DNA of 47,931 bases from Pseudomonas sp. MF4836 (GCF_002018875.1 NZ_MVOL01000027.1:1-47931), one strand, 5' to 3'. Numbered from the stretch's first letter, positions 1 to 8,944 are shown. Notes: generated by a model not told the origin, from the sequence alone. Program-made: numbers and translations.

Positions 1-622
1 GGGTAGGGTGGGCGATCTGGATCTCCAGGATCCACAGGCCGACGTTCGGGCACTCGTCGAAATCTCCCAGATCGCCCGCGCGGTAGATCGCGTGGGGAAA
101 GTCACTGACGCGATGGCCCTTGATGTCCAGGTTCAGCACCCAGCCCATGGCGCTCGCCTGCTCTTCGGCGTAGCGGTAGAGTTCGGGGCCGGCCACCTGG
201 TGGTTCTTCCAGTGGTCGTGCACGCGGTCGAACAGGGTTTTGGCCGCCGCCGCGCAGGCCTGCATCTCGGGGTCGTTGCCGGTGGTAAAGGTGGCACCGG
301 AGTCGCCCTCGTGGCGATCCCAGACCACCCCCAGGTCAATAAAGAAAATATCGTTCTGCCCCAGCCGGGGATCGCCTTCGGAGCGTTGCTTGAAGGTCTT
401 CAGGGTGTTTTCGCCAAAGCGAATCAGCAGCGGGTGCCAGATCCGCTCCATGCTCAGGTCCTTGAGAATCGCCAGTCCCAGCTCCCGGGCCTCTGATTCG
501 AGCATGCCCGGCGTGATGCGCCTGGCCATCTCGGCTATCGCTTCCCAGGTCATGCGTTTGGCGTGGAGCATGCCTTCAAGGCTGTACGCCAGGCCCACGG
601 CTTCTTTGCTTGTGGCGGTCAT
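1..622 (-). CDS. M24 family metallopeptidase (partial, C-terminus beyond window)
   Basis: The visible 207 residues form the N-terminal and early catalytic part of a pita-bread (M24) peptidase of the Xaa-Pro aminopeptidase / methionine aminopeptidase class. The segment IDLGVVWDRHEGDSGATF, near residues 95-112, has the two spaced Asp residues (about D96 and D107) that bind the dinuclear metal in M24 enzymes. The remaining His and Glu ligands lie past the window edge. The ATG at 622 begins a clean reading frame, but its ribosome site is weak. The protein is probably cytoplasmic, as no signal peptide is seen. The gene is divergent from truA, where many Pseudomonas genomes have fimV. The substrate cannot be told from this part. 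Confidence 0.8.
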   Translation of the reverse strand, partial: MTATSKEAVGLAYSLEGMLHAKRMTWEAIAEMARRITPGMLESEARELGLAILKDLSMERIWHPLLIRFGENTLKTFKQRSEGDPRLGQNDIFFIDLGVVWDRHEGDSGATFTTGNDPEMQACAAAAKTLFDRVHDHWKNHQVAGPELYRYAEEQASAMGWVLNLDIKGHRVSDFPHAIYRAGDLGDFDECPNVGLWILEIQIAHPT

Positions 623-781
623 TCATCAGGTCTCGGTCGGGTGGGTCTTTTATAGTTCGTTATATATTTATCTATATAGCGATTACCTGGGTGGCGATGC
701 AATCCCATTAGGTGTGGCCTGGGCGGAAGATCGATCTGCAACTAAAAGCCGGTGGCGCATGGCGTCTGCTTCCGGCGGCCT

Positions 782-787
782 TATAAT
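782..787 (+). promoter_or_regulatory. Possible -10 element upstream of truA
   Basis: A perfect TATAAT hexamer lies about 36 bases before the proposed truA start. No good -35 hexamer is seen at 16-18 bases upstream, so this is only a candidate. The rest of the 200-base gap between the M24 gene and truA shows no gene. Confidence 0.3.
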
Positions 788-822
788 GGCTGCCTTTGCG
801 TACATCAGCGGGCTGTAAGTTC

Positions 823-1677
823 TTGGCAAATATAGATAACGCGGCCGCCGAAATGGCGGCCGCAGGCTTTTTCAGAATCGCCCTGGGTGTTGAATACAAG
901 GGTTCGCGCTATCGCGGCTGGCAGCGGCAGTCGTCCGGCGTGCCCACCGTGCAGGAAACCCTGGAGAAGGCCCTGTCCAAGGTGGCCGACTCCCCGGTAG
1001 TGCTGTCCTGCGCCGGACGTACCGATGCGGGCGTGCATGCCTGCGGGCAGGTGGTGCATTTCGACACCCAGGCCGAGCGCTCGCTCAAGGCATGGGTCAT
1101 GGGCGCTAACATCAATTTGCCCCATGACGTCAGCGTCAGTTGGGCCCAGGTCATGCCGGCGCATTTTCATGCGCGCTTCAAGGCCATTGCCCGGCGTTAT
1201 CGCTATGTGATCTACAACGATCAGATCCGCCCGGCCCACCTCAACGAAGAAGTCACCTGGAACCACCGCCCGTTGGATGTCGAACGCATGGCCGAGGCCG
1301 CGCGCTACCTGGTGGGCACCCATGACTTCAGCGCCTTCCGGGCCGGACAGTGCCAGGCCAAGTCGCCGATCAAGGAAATTCACCATCTGCGGGTTACCCG
1401 GCACGGCAAGATGATCGTCCTGGATATCCGTGCCAGCGCCTTTCTGCATCATATGGTGCGCAATATTGCCGGCGTGTTGATGACCATTGGCGCGGGTGAG
1501 CGTCCCGTGGAGTGGGCCGGGGAGGTGCTGGAGAGCCGCATTCGGCGTACTGGCGGGGTTACGGCGCACCCGTTCGGGCTGTATCTGGTGCAGGTCGAGT
1601 ACCGGGATGAGTTCCAACTGCCGGAGCGATACATCGGGCCACATTTCCTCACCGGTTTCACCGAACTTGACGGCTGA
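823..1677 (+). CDS. truA: tRNA pseudouridine synthase A
   Basis: Converts uridines 38-40 in the tRNA anticodon stem-loop to pseudouridine. The family signature CAGRTDAGVHA is present, with the catalytic Asp at about residue 68, and the N-terminal block FRIALGVEYKGSRYRGWQRQ is typical of TruA. The start is uncertain. TTG at 823 gives 284 aa; ATG at 853 gives 274 aa and still keeps the conserved core; a TTG at 796 would also be in frame. No candidate has a strong ribosome site. The ATG at 853 lies inside a strong hairpin (841-863). The gene is first in the truA-trpF-accD-folC series. Family assignment is certain. Confidence 0.95.
   Translation: MANIDNAAAEMAAAGFFRIALGVEYKGSRYRGWQRQSSGVPTVQETLEKALSKVADSPVVLSCAGRTDAGVHACGQVVHFDTQAERSLKAWVMGANINLPHDVSVSWAQVMPAHFHARFKAIARRYRYVIYNDQIRPAHLNEEVTWNHRPLDVERMAEAARYLVGTHDFSAFRAGQCQAKSPIKEIHHLRVTRHGKMIVLDIRASAFLHHMVRNIAGVLMTIGAGERPVEWAGEVLESRIRRTGGVTAHPFGLYLVQVEYRDEFQLPERYIGPHFLTGFTELDG
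841..873 (+). promoter_or_regulatory. Hairpin with T-run inside the truA 5' region
   Basis: Perfect 9-bp inverted repeat GCGGCCGCC / GGCGGCCGC with loop GAAAT (841-863), followed by AGGCTTTTTC. It has the form of a rho-independent terminator, but it overlaps the first truA codons. It could be an attenuator, or a terminator of an older upstream gene absorbed into the reading frame. Confidence 0.5.
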
Positions 1678-1702
1678 CGCTGGGAAAAGCATTTGCTACC
1701 AT
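1674..1702 (+). promoter_or_regulatory. Candidate trpF promoter
   Basis: CTGACG (1674-1679) and an extended -10 TGCTACCAT (hexamer 1697-1702) are separated by 17 bases. The -35 overlaps the truA stop codon. The distance to the trpF ATG at 1741 is normal for a sigma70 promoter. The match is moderate. Confidence 0.4.
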
Positions 1703-1740
1703 CCAGAACTTTTACGGATTTGCCCCGGGGTTTAAACAAC

Positions 1741-2373
1741 ATGACAGCCGTTCGCAGCAAAATTTGTGGGATTACCCGCATAGAGGATGCGCTGGCGGCG
1801 GTCGAAGCCGGGGCTGATGCCATCGGCCTGGTGTTTTACGCCAAGAGCCCAAGGGCGGTCACGGTGCAGCAGGCGCGGTCGATCATTGCCGCGTTGCCGC
1901 CGTTTGTGACCACTGTTGGGCTGTTCGTCAACGCCAGCCGTTGCGAGCTGGGGGAGATTCTCGATGCGGTGCCCCTGGATCTGCTGCAGTTTCATGGCGA
2001 TGAGTCGCCGGCCGATTGTGATGGCTACCATCGGCCCTACATCAAGGCGCTGCGGGTCAAGGCCGGGGATGATATCGCCGGCCGTTGCGCGACCTATGCA
2101 AAGGCCAGCGGGATTTTGCTGGACACCTATGTCGAGGGCGTACCCGGTGGAACCGGTGAAGCCTTCGACTGGTCACTGGTACCGCAGGGCCTGAGCAAAC
2201 CGATCATCCTTGCTGGCGGTTTGACTGCGCAGAATGTGGCCCGGGCGATTGCCCAGGTGCGCCCCTACGCGGTGGATGTCAGTGGTGGGGTGGAGCAGGG
2301 CAAGGGCATCAAGGACCAGGCAAAGATTCGCGCATTTATGCAGGCCGTGCGCGGCAGCAGTGAGTCGATGTGA
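1741..2373 (+). CDS. trpF: Phosphoribosylanthranilate isomerase
   Basis: Catalyses the Amadori rearrangement of N-(5'-phosphoribosyl)anthranilate in tryptophan synthesis. The 210-aa product is a full-length single-domain (beta/alpha)8 barrel. The N-terminal KICGIT motif supplies the general base Cys9, and the general acid is Asp128 in GILLDTYVEG. The C-terminal phosphate-binding segments LAGGL and VDVSGGVE are intact. In Pseudomonas trpF is separate from trpC and sits between truA and accD, as here. The ATG at 1741 is the only sensible start; a possible promoter overlaps the end of truA. Confidence 0.97.
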   Translation: MTAVRSKICGITRIEDALAAVEAGADAIGLVFYAKSPRAVTVQQARSIIAALPPFVTTVGLFVNASRCELGEILDAVPLDLLQFHGDESPADCDGYHRPYIKALRVKAGDDIAGRCATYAKASGILLDTYVEGVPGGTGEAFDWSLVPQGLSKPIILAGGLTAQNVARAIAQVRPYAVDVSGGVEQGKGIKDQAKIRAFMQAVRGSSESM

Positions 2374-2632
2374 CGGCTGGCAGTCTGCCGCCGTCCATAA
2401 CTCCACTGTACAAAACAGGTGGGCACTGTCTTCGGACAGGCCGAAGTCGAAGTGGCAACCGCTCTGTTGCGGGCTGTCGGGATGGCTGAGGAGCAGTTCG
2501 CTACAGGCAGGTCGAGCCTCGTGCTGACCGCGGTAGCGCACCGATCATCGCCGCACACATGAATTTAGCTCAAGGGCATACGCGGGGCTGCGAACCAGAG
2601 CGTTCGGGCCGCCGGTACTGGAGAAAGAAAGC
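2374..2632 (+). promoter_or_regulatory. 259-bp accD leader with UUCG-capped hairpin
   Basis: No gene is seen here. The stretch holds a C(UUCG)G tetraloop hairpin at 2426-2439 (CTGTC-TTCG-GACAG) and a bulged hairpin at 2403-2422. The accD ribosome site GGAGAAAG lies at the 3' end. It probably contains the accD promoter and a structured untranslated leader. Confidence 0.4.
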
Positions 2633-3553
2633 ATGAGCAACTGGTTAGTAGACAAACTGATCCCTTCGATCATGCGTTCCGAGGTGAAGAAAAGCTCGGT
2701 GCCTGAAGGTCTTTGGCACAAGTGCCCGTCCTGCGAGGCGGTGCTGTATCGGCCGGAGCTGGAAAAAACCCTGGATGTTTGCCCTAAGTGCAATCACCAC
2801 ATGCGTATCGGTGCTCGCGCCCGTATCGACATTTTCCTCGATGCCGAAGGCCGTGCCGAACTGGGCGCCGACCTGGAGCCGGTGGATCGCCTGAAGTTTC
2901 GCGATGGCAAGAAGTACAAGGATCGCCTGACTGCTGCACAGAAGCAGACTGGCGAGAAGGACGCGCTGATCTCCATGAGCGGCACCCTGCTGGGCATCCC
3001 GGTGGTGGTTTCGGCCTTTGAGTTCTCCTTCATGGGCGGCTCCATGGGGGCCATCGTCGGTGAGCGTTTTGTTCGTGCCGCCAACTACGCCCTGGAAAAC
3101 AAATGCCCGATGATCTGCTTCGCCGCCTCCGGTGGTGCGCGGATGCAGGAAGCGCTGATCTCCCTGATGCAAATGGCCAAGACCTCTGCGGTACTGGCGC
3201 GTCTGCGCGAAGAAGGTATCCCGTTCATCTCCGTGCTGACCGACCCGGTCTACGGTGGTGTGTCGGCGAGCCTGGCGATGCTGGGTGATGTGATCGTTGC
3301 CGAGCCCAAGGCCCTGATCGGTTTCGCCGGTCCGCGGGTTATCGAGCAGACCGTGCGTGAAAAGCTGCCAGAAGGCTTCCAGCGCAGTGAGTTCCTGCTG
3401 GAACACGGCGCGATCGACATGATCATCGCCCGTCAGGAACTGCGCCCACGTCTGGGCAATCTGCTGGCGCAATTGATGGGGCTGCCGACGCCTGAGTTCG
3501 TCGCCGCGCCTGTCGAGCCGATCGTGGTTCCGCCGGCTCCAGCCAACCTATGA
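2633..3553 (+). CDS. accD: Acetyl-CoA carboxylase carboxyltransferase subunit beta
   Basis: Beta subunit of the carboxyltransferase that, with AccA, moves CO2 from biotin-BCCP to acetyl-CoA to give malonyl-CoA for fatty acid synthesis. The N-terminal four-Cys zinc ribbon is intact (C31-x2-C34 and C50-x2-C53), followed by the crotonase-fold carboxyltransferase domain with the FAASGGARMQE oxyanion region. At 306 aa it is the usual length. The ATG at 2633 follows GGAGAAAG. The last four bases overlap the folC start (ATGA), implying translational coupling, an arrangement found in many gammaproteobacteria. Confidence 0.98.
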   Translation: MSNWLVDKLIPSIMRSEVKKSSVPEGLWHKCPSCEAVLYRPELEKTLDVCPKCNHHMRIGARARIDIFLDAEGRAELGADLEPVDRLKFRDGKKYKDRLTAAQKQTGEKDALISMSGTLLGIPVVVSAFEFSFMGGSMGAIVGERFVRAANYALENKCPMICFAASGGARMQEALISLMQMAKTSAVLARLREEGIPFISVLTDPVYGGVSASLAMLGDVIVAEPKALIGFAGPRVIEQTVREKLPEGFQRSEFLLEHGAIDMIIARQELRPRLGNLLAQLMGLPTPEFVAAPVEPIVVPPAPANL

Positions 3554-4857
3554 CCCAACGTACCCTTGGCGAATGGCTCGCCTACCTCGAGCAGTTGCAT
3601 CCGTCGGCCATCGACATGGGGCTCGCGCGCTCGCAAGAGGTAGCGTCCCGTATGGGATTGGGCAAGCCGGCGCCTCGGGTGATTACGGTGACCGGTACCA
3701 ACGGCAAGGGTTCGACCTGTGCGTTCGTGGCGTCCCTGCTGCGAACCCAGGGTTTGCGAGTAGGGGAGTACAACTCGCCACACCTGTTGCGTTACAACGA
3801 GCGGGTGCAGATCGATGGCGTCGAAGCCAGCGATGCTGAGCTGTGCGAAGCCTTTGCCGCGGTCGATGCCGGGCGTGGCGAGATTTCCCTGACCTATTTC
3901 GAGGTGGGCACACTGGCTGCCTTCTGGCTGTTCCAGCGTGCCGGGCTTGATGCGGTGGTGCTGGAGGTCGGCCTGGGTGGGCGCCTGGACACGGTCAACC
4001 TGGTGGATGCGGATCTGGCGCTGGTGACCAGTATTGGTGTCGATCACGTTGACTATCTTGGCGATACCCGTGAGTCCGTGGCCTTCGAGAAGGCCGGGAT
4101 CTTCCGCCAGGGCGCGCCGGCGCTGTGTGGGGATCTCAATCCGCCACAGCCTTTGCTGGACAAGGCGCGTGAGCTCAATTGCCCATTCTTCCTGCGTGGG
4201 CGCGATTTTGACCTGGGTATGACCGAGCAGCACTGGCAATGGCGCGGCCTCGATCTTTCGGGTGCCCCGGTGGAGCTGCACGATTTACCGTTGCTCGATC
4301 TGCCGATGGAAAACGCTGCCCTGGCCTTGCAGGCCTATTTGCTGACGGGGTTGCCTTGGCAGCCGGAGCGGATAGTGGCTGCCTTGCGCCAGACCCGGGT
4401 GGTCGGTCGCCTGGATCGTCGGCAGTTCGATTGGCAAGGCAAGCGCCTTAATCTGCTGCTGGATGTGGGCCACAACCCCCACGCCGCGCAGTATCTGGCC
4501 GAACGCCTGGGCCGTCGGCCGCTGGCTGGCAAGCGTCTGGCGGTGTTTGGTCTGCTGGCAGATAAAGACCTGGCTGGCGTGGTTGAGCATCTGCATCCGC
4601 AGGTCGAAACCTGGGCGGTGGCCCCTCTGGATTGCCCTCGGGCGCGTCCGGTTGCGGACTTGCAGGCGGCGCTGGAGAACCTTGGGGCTCGCGTAACGTC
4701 CTATGACAGCGTTGCTGCCGCTTTGGAAGGGCAGTGCGCGCTTGCAACGGCAGAGGATGAAATCCTGCTGTTCGGATCTTTTTATTGTGTTGCCGAGGCG
4801 CTTGAGTGGCTCGCCCGGCGCTCCACGGAGGAAGCTGCACATGGCTATGCTGGATAA
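3550..4857 (+). CDS. folC: Bifunctional dihydrofolate synthase / folylpolyglutamate synthase
   Basis: Adds glutamate to dihydropteroate and then to reduced folates (Mur ligase family). The ATP-binding P-loop TGTNGKGST is at residues 48-56, and the Mur-type motif DVGHNPHA is in the C-terminal half. The 435-aa length is normal. It overlaps accD by 4 nt upstream and the SPOR gene by 17 nt downstream, so the three genes are very likely co-translated. Cytoplasmic. Confidence 0.97.
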   Translation: MTQRTLGEWLAYLEQLHPSAIDMGLARSQEVASRMGLGKPAPRVITVTGTNGKGSTCAFVASLLRTQGLRVGEYNSPHLLRYNERVQIDGVEASDAELCEAFAAVDAGRGEISLTYFEVGTLAAFWLFQRAGLDAVVLEVGLGGRLDTVNLVDADLALVTSIGVDHVDYLGDTRESVAFEKAGIFRQGAPALCGDLNPPQPLLDKARELNCPFFLRGRDFDLGMTEQHWQWRGLDLSGAPVELHDLPLLDLPMENAALALQAYLLTGLPWQPERIVAALRQTRVVGRLDRRQFDWQGKRLNLLLDVGHNPHAAQYLAERLGRRPLAGKRLAVFGLLADKDLAGVVEHLHPQVETWAVAPLDCPRARPVADLQAALENLGARVTSYDSVAAALEGQCALATAEDEILLFGSFYCVAEALEWLARRSTEEAAHGYAG

Positions 4858-5494
4858 CGTCTACAAGCAGCGAATGGTTGGAGCTCTGGTTCTGGTGGCA
4901 CTGGCGGTGATCTTCCTGCCCATGCTGTTTTCCCGCGAAGATGAGCAGCGTCATGTCAGCGTCGAGGCGCCTGCCGCGCCGCAAGCGCCTGTCATGCCTC
5001 AGGTGCAGGTCGAGCCGGTTGTGGTTCCCGAGCCGCAAGCGCTGCCCCAGGAGCCGATTCCGAGCGATGACGAGGTGGTGCAGCAGTCTGCACCGTCTGC
5101 GCCGATTGTGCCCAGTGCACCGGCGACCCCTGTTGCACCGCCGACAGCTGCGATCAAGCCAGCTCCAGCGCCGGTCGCGCCCAAGCCTACACCTGCTCAA
5201 TCTGTTGCCAGCACACGGCCGGACACCAGCCAGAGCCGGATCGATGCCAATGGCCTGTCGGTGAGTTGGTCGGTGCAACTGGCCAGCCTGTCCAGCCGCG
5301 AAAGCGCTGAAAACCTGCAGAAAACCCTGCGCAGTCAAGGTTATAACGCCTATATCCGTTCCGCCGATGGCAAGAACCGGGTATTCGTCGGTCCGCTGAT
5401 CGAGCGTGCCGAAGCTGATCGCCTGCGTGACTTGCTGGGTCGCCAGCAGAACCTCAAGGGGTTTGTGGTGCGTTTTCAGCCTGAGCGCGGTTAA
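4841..5494 (+). CDS. SPOR domain cell-division protein, DedD-like
   Basis: 217-aa protein with a short cytoplasmic N-terminus, one membrane segment (about residues 14-30, VGALVLVALAVIFLPMLF), a long Pro/Ala/Val-rich periplasmic linker (about 40-130) and a C-terminal SPOR domain (WSVQLASLSSRESAENLQ to the end). SPOR domains bind denuded peptidoglycan at the septum. DedD is a non-essential division protein that in E. coli also lies downstream of folC. The ATG at 4841 has GGAGGA about 8 bases upstream; ATG 4847 is the alternative. The gene sits inside the folC 3' end. Confidence 0.88.
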   Translation: MAMLDNVYKQRMVGALVLVALAVIFLPMLFSREDEQRHVSVEAPAAPQAPVMPQVQVEPVVVPEPQALPQEPIPSDDEVVQQSAPSAPIVPSAPATPVAPPTAAIKPAPAPVAPKPTPAQSVASTRPDTSQSRIDANGLSVSWSVQLASLSSRESAENLQKTLRSQGYNAYIRSADGKNRVFVGPLIERAEADRLRDLLGRQQNLKGFVVRFQPERG

Positions 5495-5533
5495 GGCTAT
5501 CTGCTTGATTTGAAAAGCACAGTGAATCGCAGC

Positions 5534-5562
5534 TTACCGACAGCCAAGCGCTCTGCTAAAAT
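5534..5562 (+). promoter_or_regulatory. Candidate cvpA-purF promoter
   Basis: Extended -10 TGCTAAAAT (hexamer 5557-5562) with a weak -35 TTACCG 17 bases upstream, followed by a GC-rich stretch. No PurR-type palindrome is obvious. Confidence 0.5.
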
Positions 5563-5592
5563 GCGCCGCCTTATCCGTCTGTAGGCTGCACT

Positions 5593-6150
5593 GTGCCATT
5601 TACCTGGGTTGATTGGGCGATCGTTGCAATAATCGCCATCTCCGCGTTGATCAGTCTGAGCCGCGGCTTCGTCAAAGAAGCACTGTCGCTGCTGACCTGG
5701 ATTATCGCTGGAGTCGTTGCCTGGATGTTCGGTGGCTCACTGTCCGAGTACCTCGCCGGATACATCGAAACACCTTCGGCTCGCGTGATCGCGGGCTGTG
5801 CCATCATGTTTGTCGCCACCTTGCTGGTAGGCGCAATGATCAACTTTCTTATCGGCGAATTGATTCGCGTCACCGGCCTCTCCGGGACCGATCGATTTCT
5901 CGGCATGGCCTTTGGCGCCGCGCGTGGCGCGTTGCTGGTGGTCGTGGCGGTCGGGCTTTTGAGCCTGGGGCCGGTACAACAGGATTCCTGGTGGCAGCAG
6001 TCGCGACTGGTGCCACAATTTCTATTGGTTGCAGACTGGTCGAAGAACCTCATATTGGGGTGGAGCAGTCAGTGGCTGGCCAGCGGTATCAGCGTACCCG
6101 CTGATATTCCGTTCAAGGAGCACCTCTTACCGGCCAAAACGCCTCAGTAA
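5593..6150 (+). CDS. cvpA: CvpA family membrane protein
   Basis: 185-aa inner-membrane protein with four hydrophobic segments (about residues 5-25, 30-50, 65-88 and 105-125), matching the CvpA family (colicin V production protein). CvpA is needed for colicin V export and, in several bacteria, for envelope tolerance to bile salts; its molecular role is unsettled. The GTG at 5593 is chosen because it gives the conserved MPFTWVDWAIV start. purF follows 41 bases later, the classic cvpA-purF pair. Confidence 0.93.
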   Translation: MPFTWVDWAIVAIIAISALISLSRGFVKEALSLLTWIIAGVVAWMFGGSLSEYLAGYIETPSARVIAGCAIMFVATLLVGAMINFLIGELIRVTGLSGTDRFLGMAFGAARGALLVVVAVGLLSLGPVQQDSWWQQSRLVPQFLLVADWSKNLILGWSSQWLASGISVPADIPFKEHLLPAKTPQ

Positions 6151-6191
6151 GATGTGTTCAGTTCAGTTTCATTAAGTAGGGGTTGCGTCGC

Positions 6192-7697
6192 ATGTGTGGC
6201 ATCGTCGGTATCGTCGGTAAGTCGAACGTCAATCAGGCGCTGTATGACGCGCTAACCGTCCTCCAGCACCGCGGCCAGGACGCTGCCGGTATCGTGACCA
6301 GCCATGATGGCCGGTTATTCCTGCGCAAGGACAATGGTCTGGTCCGTGATGTATTCCATCAACGGCATATGCAGCGTCTGGTCGGCCACATGGGCATCGG
6401 CCATGTGCGCTATCCAACCGCAGGCAGCTCGACTTCGGCCGAAGCTCAACCGTTTTACGTCAACTCGCCGTACGGCATCACCCTGGCGCATAACGGTAAC
6501 CTGACCAACGTTGAACAGCTGGCCAAGGAGATTTACGAATCCGACCTGCGCCACGTCAACACCAACTCCGACTCCGAAGTCCTGCTCAACGTGTTCGCTC
6601 ACGAGCTGGCCCAGCGCGGCAAGTTGCAGCCGACCGAAGAAGACGTGTTCGCGGCCGTGACTGACGTGCACAACCGCTGCGTCGGTGGTTACGCAGTCGT
6701 GGCCATGGTGACCGGTTACGGCATCGTCGGTTTCCGCGACCCGCACGGCATCCGCCCGATCGTTTTCGGCCAGCGTCACACTGACGAAGGCGTCGAGTAC
6801 ATGATTGCCTCGGAAAGCGTTTCCCTGGACGTGCTGGGTTTCACCCTGATCCGCGACCTGGCACCGGGTGAAGCGGTCTACATCACTGAAGACGGCAAGC
6901 TGCACACCCGTCAGTGTGCGACCAACCCGCAACTGACCCCGTGCATCTTCGAGCACGTGTACCTGGCGCGCCCGGATTCGATCATCGACGGCGTCTCGGT
7001 GTACAAGGCGCGCCTGCGCATGGGCGAGAAGCTGGCCGAGAAGATCCTGCGCGAGCGTCCTGAGCATGACATCGACGTGGTTATCCCGATCCCGGATACC
7101 AGCCGTACCGCTGCGCTCGAGCTGGCTAACCACCTGGGTGTGAAGTTTCGCGAAGGCTTCGTGAAGAACCGCTACATCGGCCGTACCTTCATCATGCCGG
7201 GCCAGGCTGCGCGGAAAAAATCCGTACGCCAGAAGCTCAACGCCATCGAGCTGGAATTCCGCGGCAAGAACGTGATGCTGGTGGACGACTCGATCGTGCG
7301 CGGCACCACCTGCAAACAGATTATCCAGATGGCTCGCGAAGCCGGCGCGAAAAACGTCTACTTCTGCTCCGCAGCGCCGGCCGTGCGCTACCCGAACGTG
7401 TACGGCATCGACATGCCGAGCGCTCACGAGCTGATTGCGCACAATCGTTCGACCCAGGACGTAGCTGACCTGATCGGTGCCGATTGGCTGATCTACCAGG
7501 ACCTGCCGGACCTGATCGAAGCGGTCGGCGGCGGCAAGATCAAGATCGAGCATTTCGACTGTGCAGTGTTTGACGGCAAGTACGTCACGGGCGACGTCGA
7601 TGAGGCCTATCTGAACAAGATCGAAAACGCGCGTAACGATGCCTCCAAGGTCAAGACCCAGGCGGTCAGCGCGATCATCGATCTGTACAACAACTGA
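6192..7697 (+). CDS. purF: Amidophosphoribosyltransferase
   Basis: First committed step of purine synthesis: PRPP plus glutamine gives 5-phosphoribosylamine. The 501-aa product starts MCGIVGIVGK, so after Met removal Cys becomes the N-terminal nucleophile of the Ntn glutaminase domain. That need fixes the start at ATG 6192. The C-terminal PRTase domain has the PRPP loop VMLVDDSIVRGTT (about residues 361-373). Full length and intact. Confidence 0.98.
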   Translation: MCGIVGIVGKSNVNQALYDALTVLQHRGQDAAGIVTSHDGRLFLRKDNGLVRDVFHQRHMQRLVGHMGIGHVRYPTAGSSTSAEAQPFYVNSPYGITLAHNGNLTNVEQLAKEIYESDLRHVNTNSDSEVLLNVFAHELAQRGKLQPTEEDVFAAVTDVHNRCVGGYAVVAMVTGYGIVGFRDPHGIRPIVFGQRHTDEGVEYMIASESVSLDVLGFTLIRDLAPGEAVYITEDGKLHTRQCATNPQLTPCIFEHVYLARPDSIIDGVSVYKARLRMGEKLAEKILRERPEHDIDVVIPIPDTSRTAALELANHLGVKFREGFVKNRYIGRTFIMPGQAARKKSVRQKLNAIELEFRGKNVMLVDDSIVRGTTCKQIIQMAREAGAKNVYFCSAAPAVRYPNVYGIDMPSAHELIAHNRSTQDVADLIGADWLIYQDLPDLIEAVGGGKIKIEHFDCAVFDGKYVTGDVDEAYLNKIENARNDASKVKTQAVSAIIDLYNN

Positions 7698-7732
7698 TTC
7701 AGAGCATTTAGAAGACTTGAGGAGTAGGCGGC

Positions 7733-8944
7733 ATGAGTCAGGATTGGGATGCCGGTCGGCTGGACAGCGACCTTGATGGCGTAGCTTTCGACACCCTGGC
7801 CGTACGTGCCGGCCAGCACCGTACGCCGGAAGGCGAGCACGGTGACCCGATGTTCTTCACCTCAAGCTATGTGTTCCGTACGGCCGCCGATGCGGCCGCG
7901 CGGTTCGCTGGCGAAGTGCCAGGCAACGTCTATTCGCGCTACACCAACCCCACCGTGCGTGCCTTCGAAGAGCGCATCGCCGCCCTGGAAGGTGCCGAGC
8001 AGGCGGTGGCCACGGCTACCGGCATGGCTGCCATTCTGTCGGTGGTGATGAGTCTGTGCAGTGCGGGCGATCATGTGCTGGTGTCGCGTAGCGTATTCGG
8101 CTCGACCATCAGTCTGTTTGAAAAGTACTTCAAGCGTTTTGGCATCGAAGTCGATTACGTGCCCCTGGCGGACCTGTCCGGCTGGGATGCGGCAATCAAG
8201 GCCAATACCAAATTGCTGTTTGTCGAATCGCCGTCCAATCCCCTGGCAGAGCTGGTGGATATCGCCGCGCTGGCCGAAGTGGCCCACGCCAAGGGTGCGA
8301 TGCTGGTGGTCGACAACTGTTTCTGCACGCCTGCGTTGCAACAGCCACTGAAGCTGGGTGCCGACGTGGTGGTGCATTCGGCGACCAAGTTCATCGACGG
8401 CCAGGGCCGTTGCATGGGCGGCGTGGTGGCCGGCCGCGGTGAGCAGATGAAAGAAGTGGTGGGTTTCCTGCGTACCGCAGGGCCGACCCTGAGTCCGTTC
8501 AATGCCTGGATCTTCCTCAAGGGGCTCGAAACCCTCAGCCTGCGCATGCGTGCCCACTGTGCCAATGCCTTGGCGTTGGCGCAGTGGCTGGAGCAGCAGG
8601 ATGGCATCGAGAAGGTGCACTACGCCGGCCTGCCAAGCCATCCGCAATACGAACTCGCCAAGCGTCAGCAGCGTGGATTCGGGGCGGTGGTCAGTTTTGA
8701 AGTCAAGGGTGGCAAAGACGGTGCATGGCGCTTTATCGATGCCACGCGCCTGATCTCTATTACCGCCAACCTGGGTGACAGCAAAACTACCATCACTCAC
8801 CCGAGCACCACCTCCCACGGTCGCCTGGCGCCGCAGGAGCGTGAAGCGGCGGGCATTCGCGACAGTCTGATCCGGGTCGCTGTGGGTCTCGAAGACGTTG
8901 CCGACCTGCAAGCCGACCTGGCTCGCGGCCTGGCCGCCTTGTGA
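7733..8944 (+). CDS. metZ: O-succinylhomoserine sulfhydrylase
   Basis: PLP enzyme that makes homocysteine from O-succinylhomoserine and sulfide, the direct sulfhydrylation route to methionine used by Pseudomonas. The PLP Lys is about K219 in VVHSATKFIDGQGR, and the cofactor phosphate-binding SRYTNPT block is near residue 68. At 403 aa it is the normal length for MetZ of the Cys/Met-metabolism PLP family. A good ribosome site (TGAGGAG) precedes ATG 7733. The stop overlaps the GTG of the next gene by 4 nt. Confidence 0.95.
   Translation: MSQDWDAGRLDSDLDGVAFDTLAVRAGQHRTPEGEHGDPMFFTSSYVFRTAADAAARFAGEVPGNVYSRYTNPTVRAFEERIAALEGAEQAVATATGMAAILSVVMSLCSAGDHVLVSRSVFGSTISLFEKYFKRFGIEVDYVPLADLSGWDAAIKANTKLLFVESPSNPLAELVDIAALAEVAHAKGAMLVVDNCFCTPALQQPLKLGADVVVHSATKFIDGQGRCMGGVVAGRGEQMKEVVGFLRTAGPTLSPFNAWIFLKGLETLSLRMRAHCANALALAQWLEQQDGIEKVHYAGLPSHPQYELAKRQQRGFGAVVSFEVKGGKDGAWRFIDATRLISITANLGDSKTTITHPSTTSHGRLAPQEREAAGIRDSLIRVAVGLEDVADLQADLARGLAAL

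Noticed and set aside
8..496. Plus-strand open frame at the left edge
   Set aside because: The opposite strand encodes a clear M24 peptidase with metal ligands.
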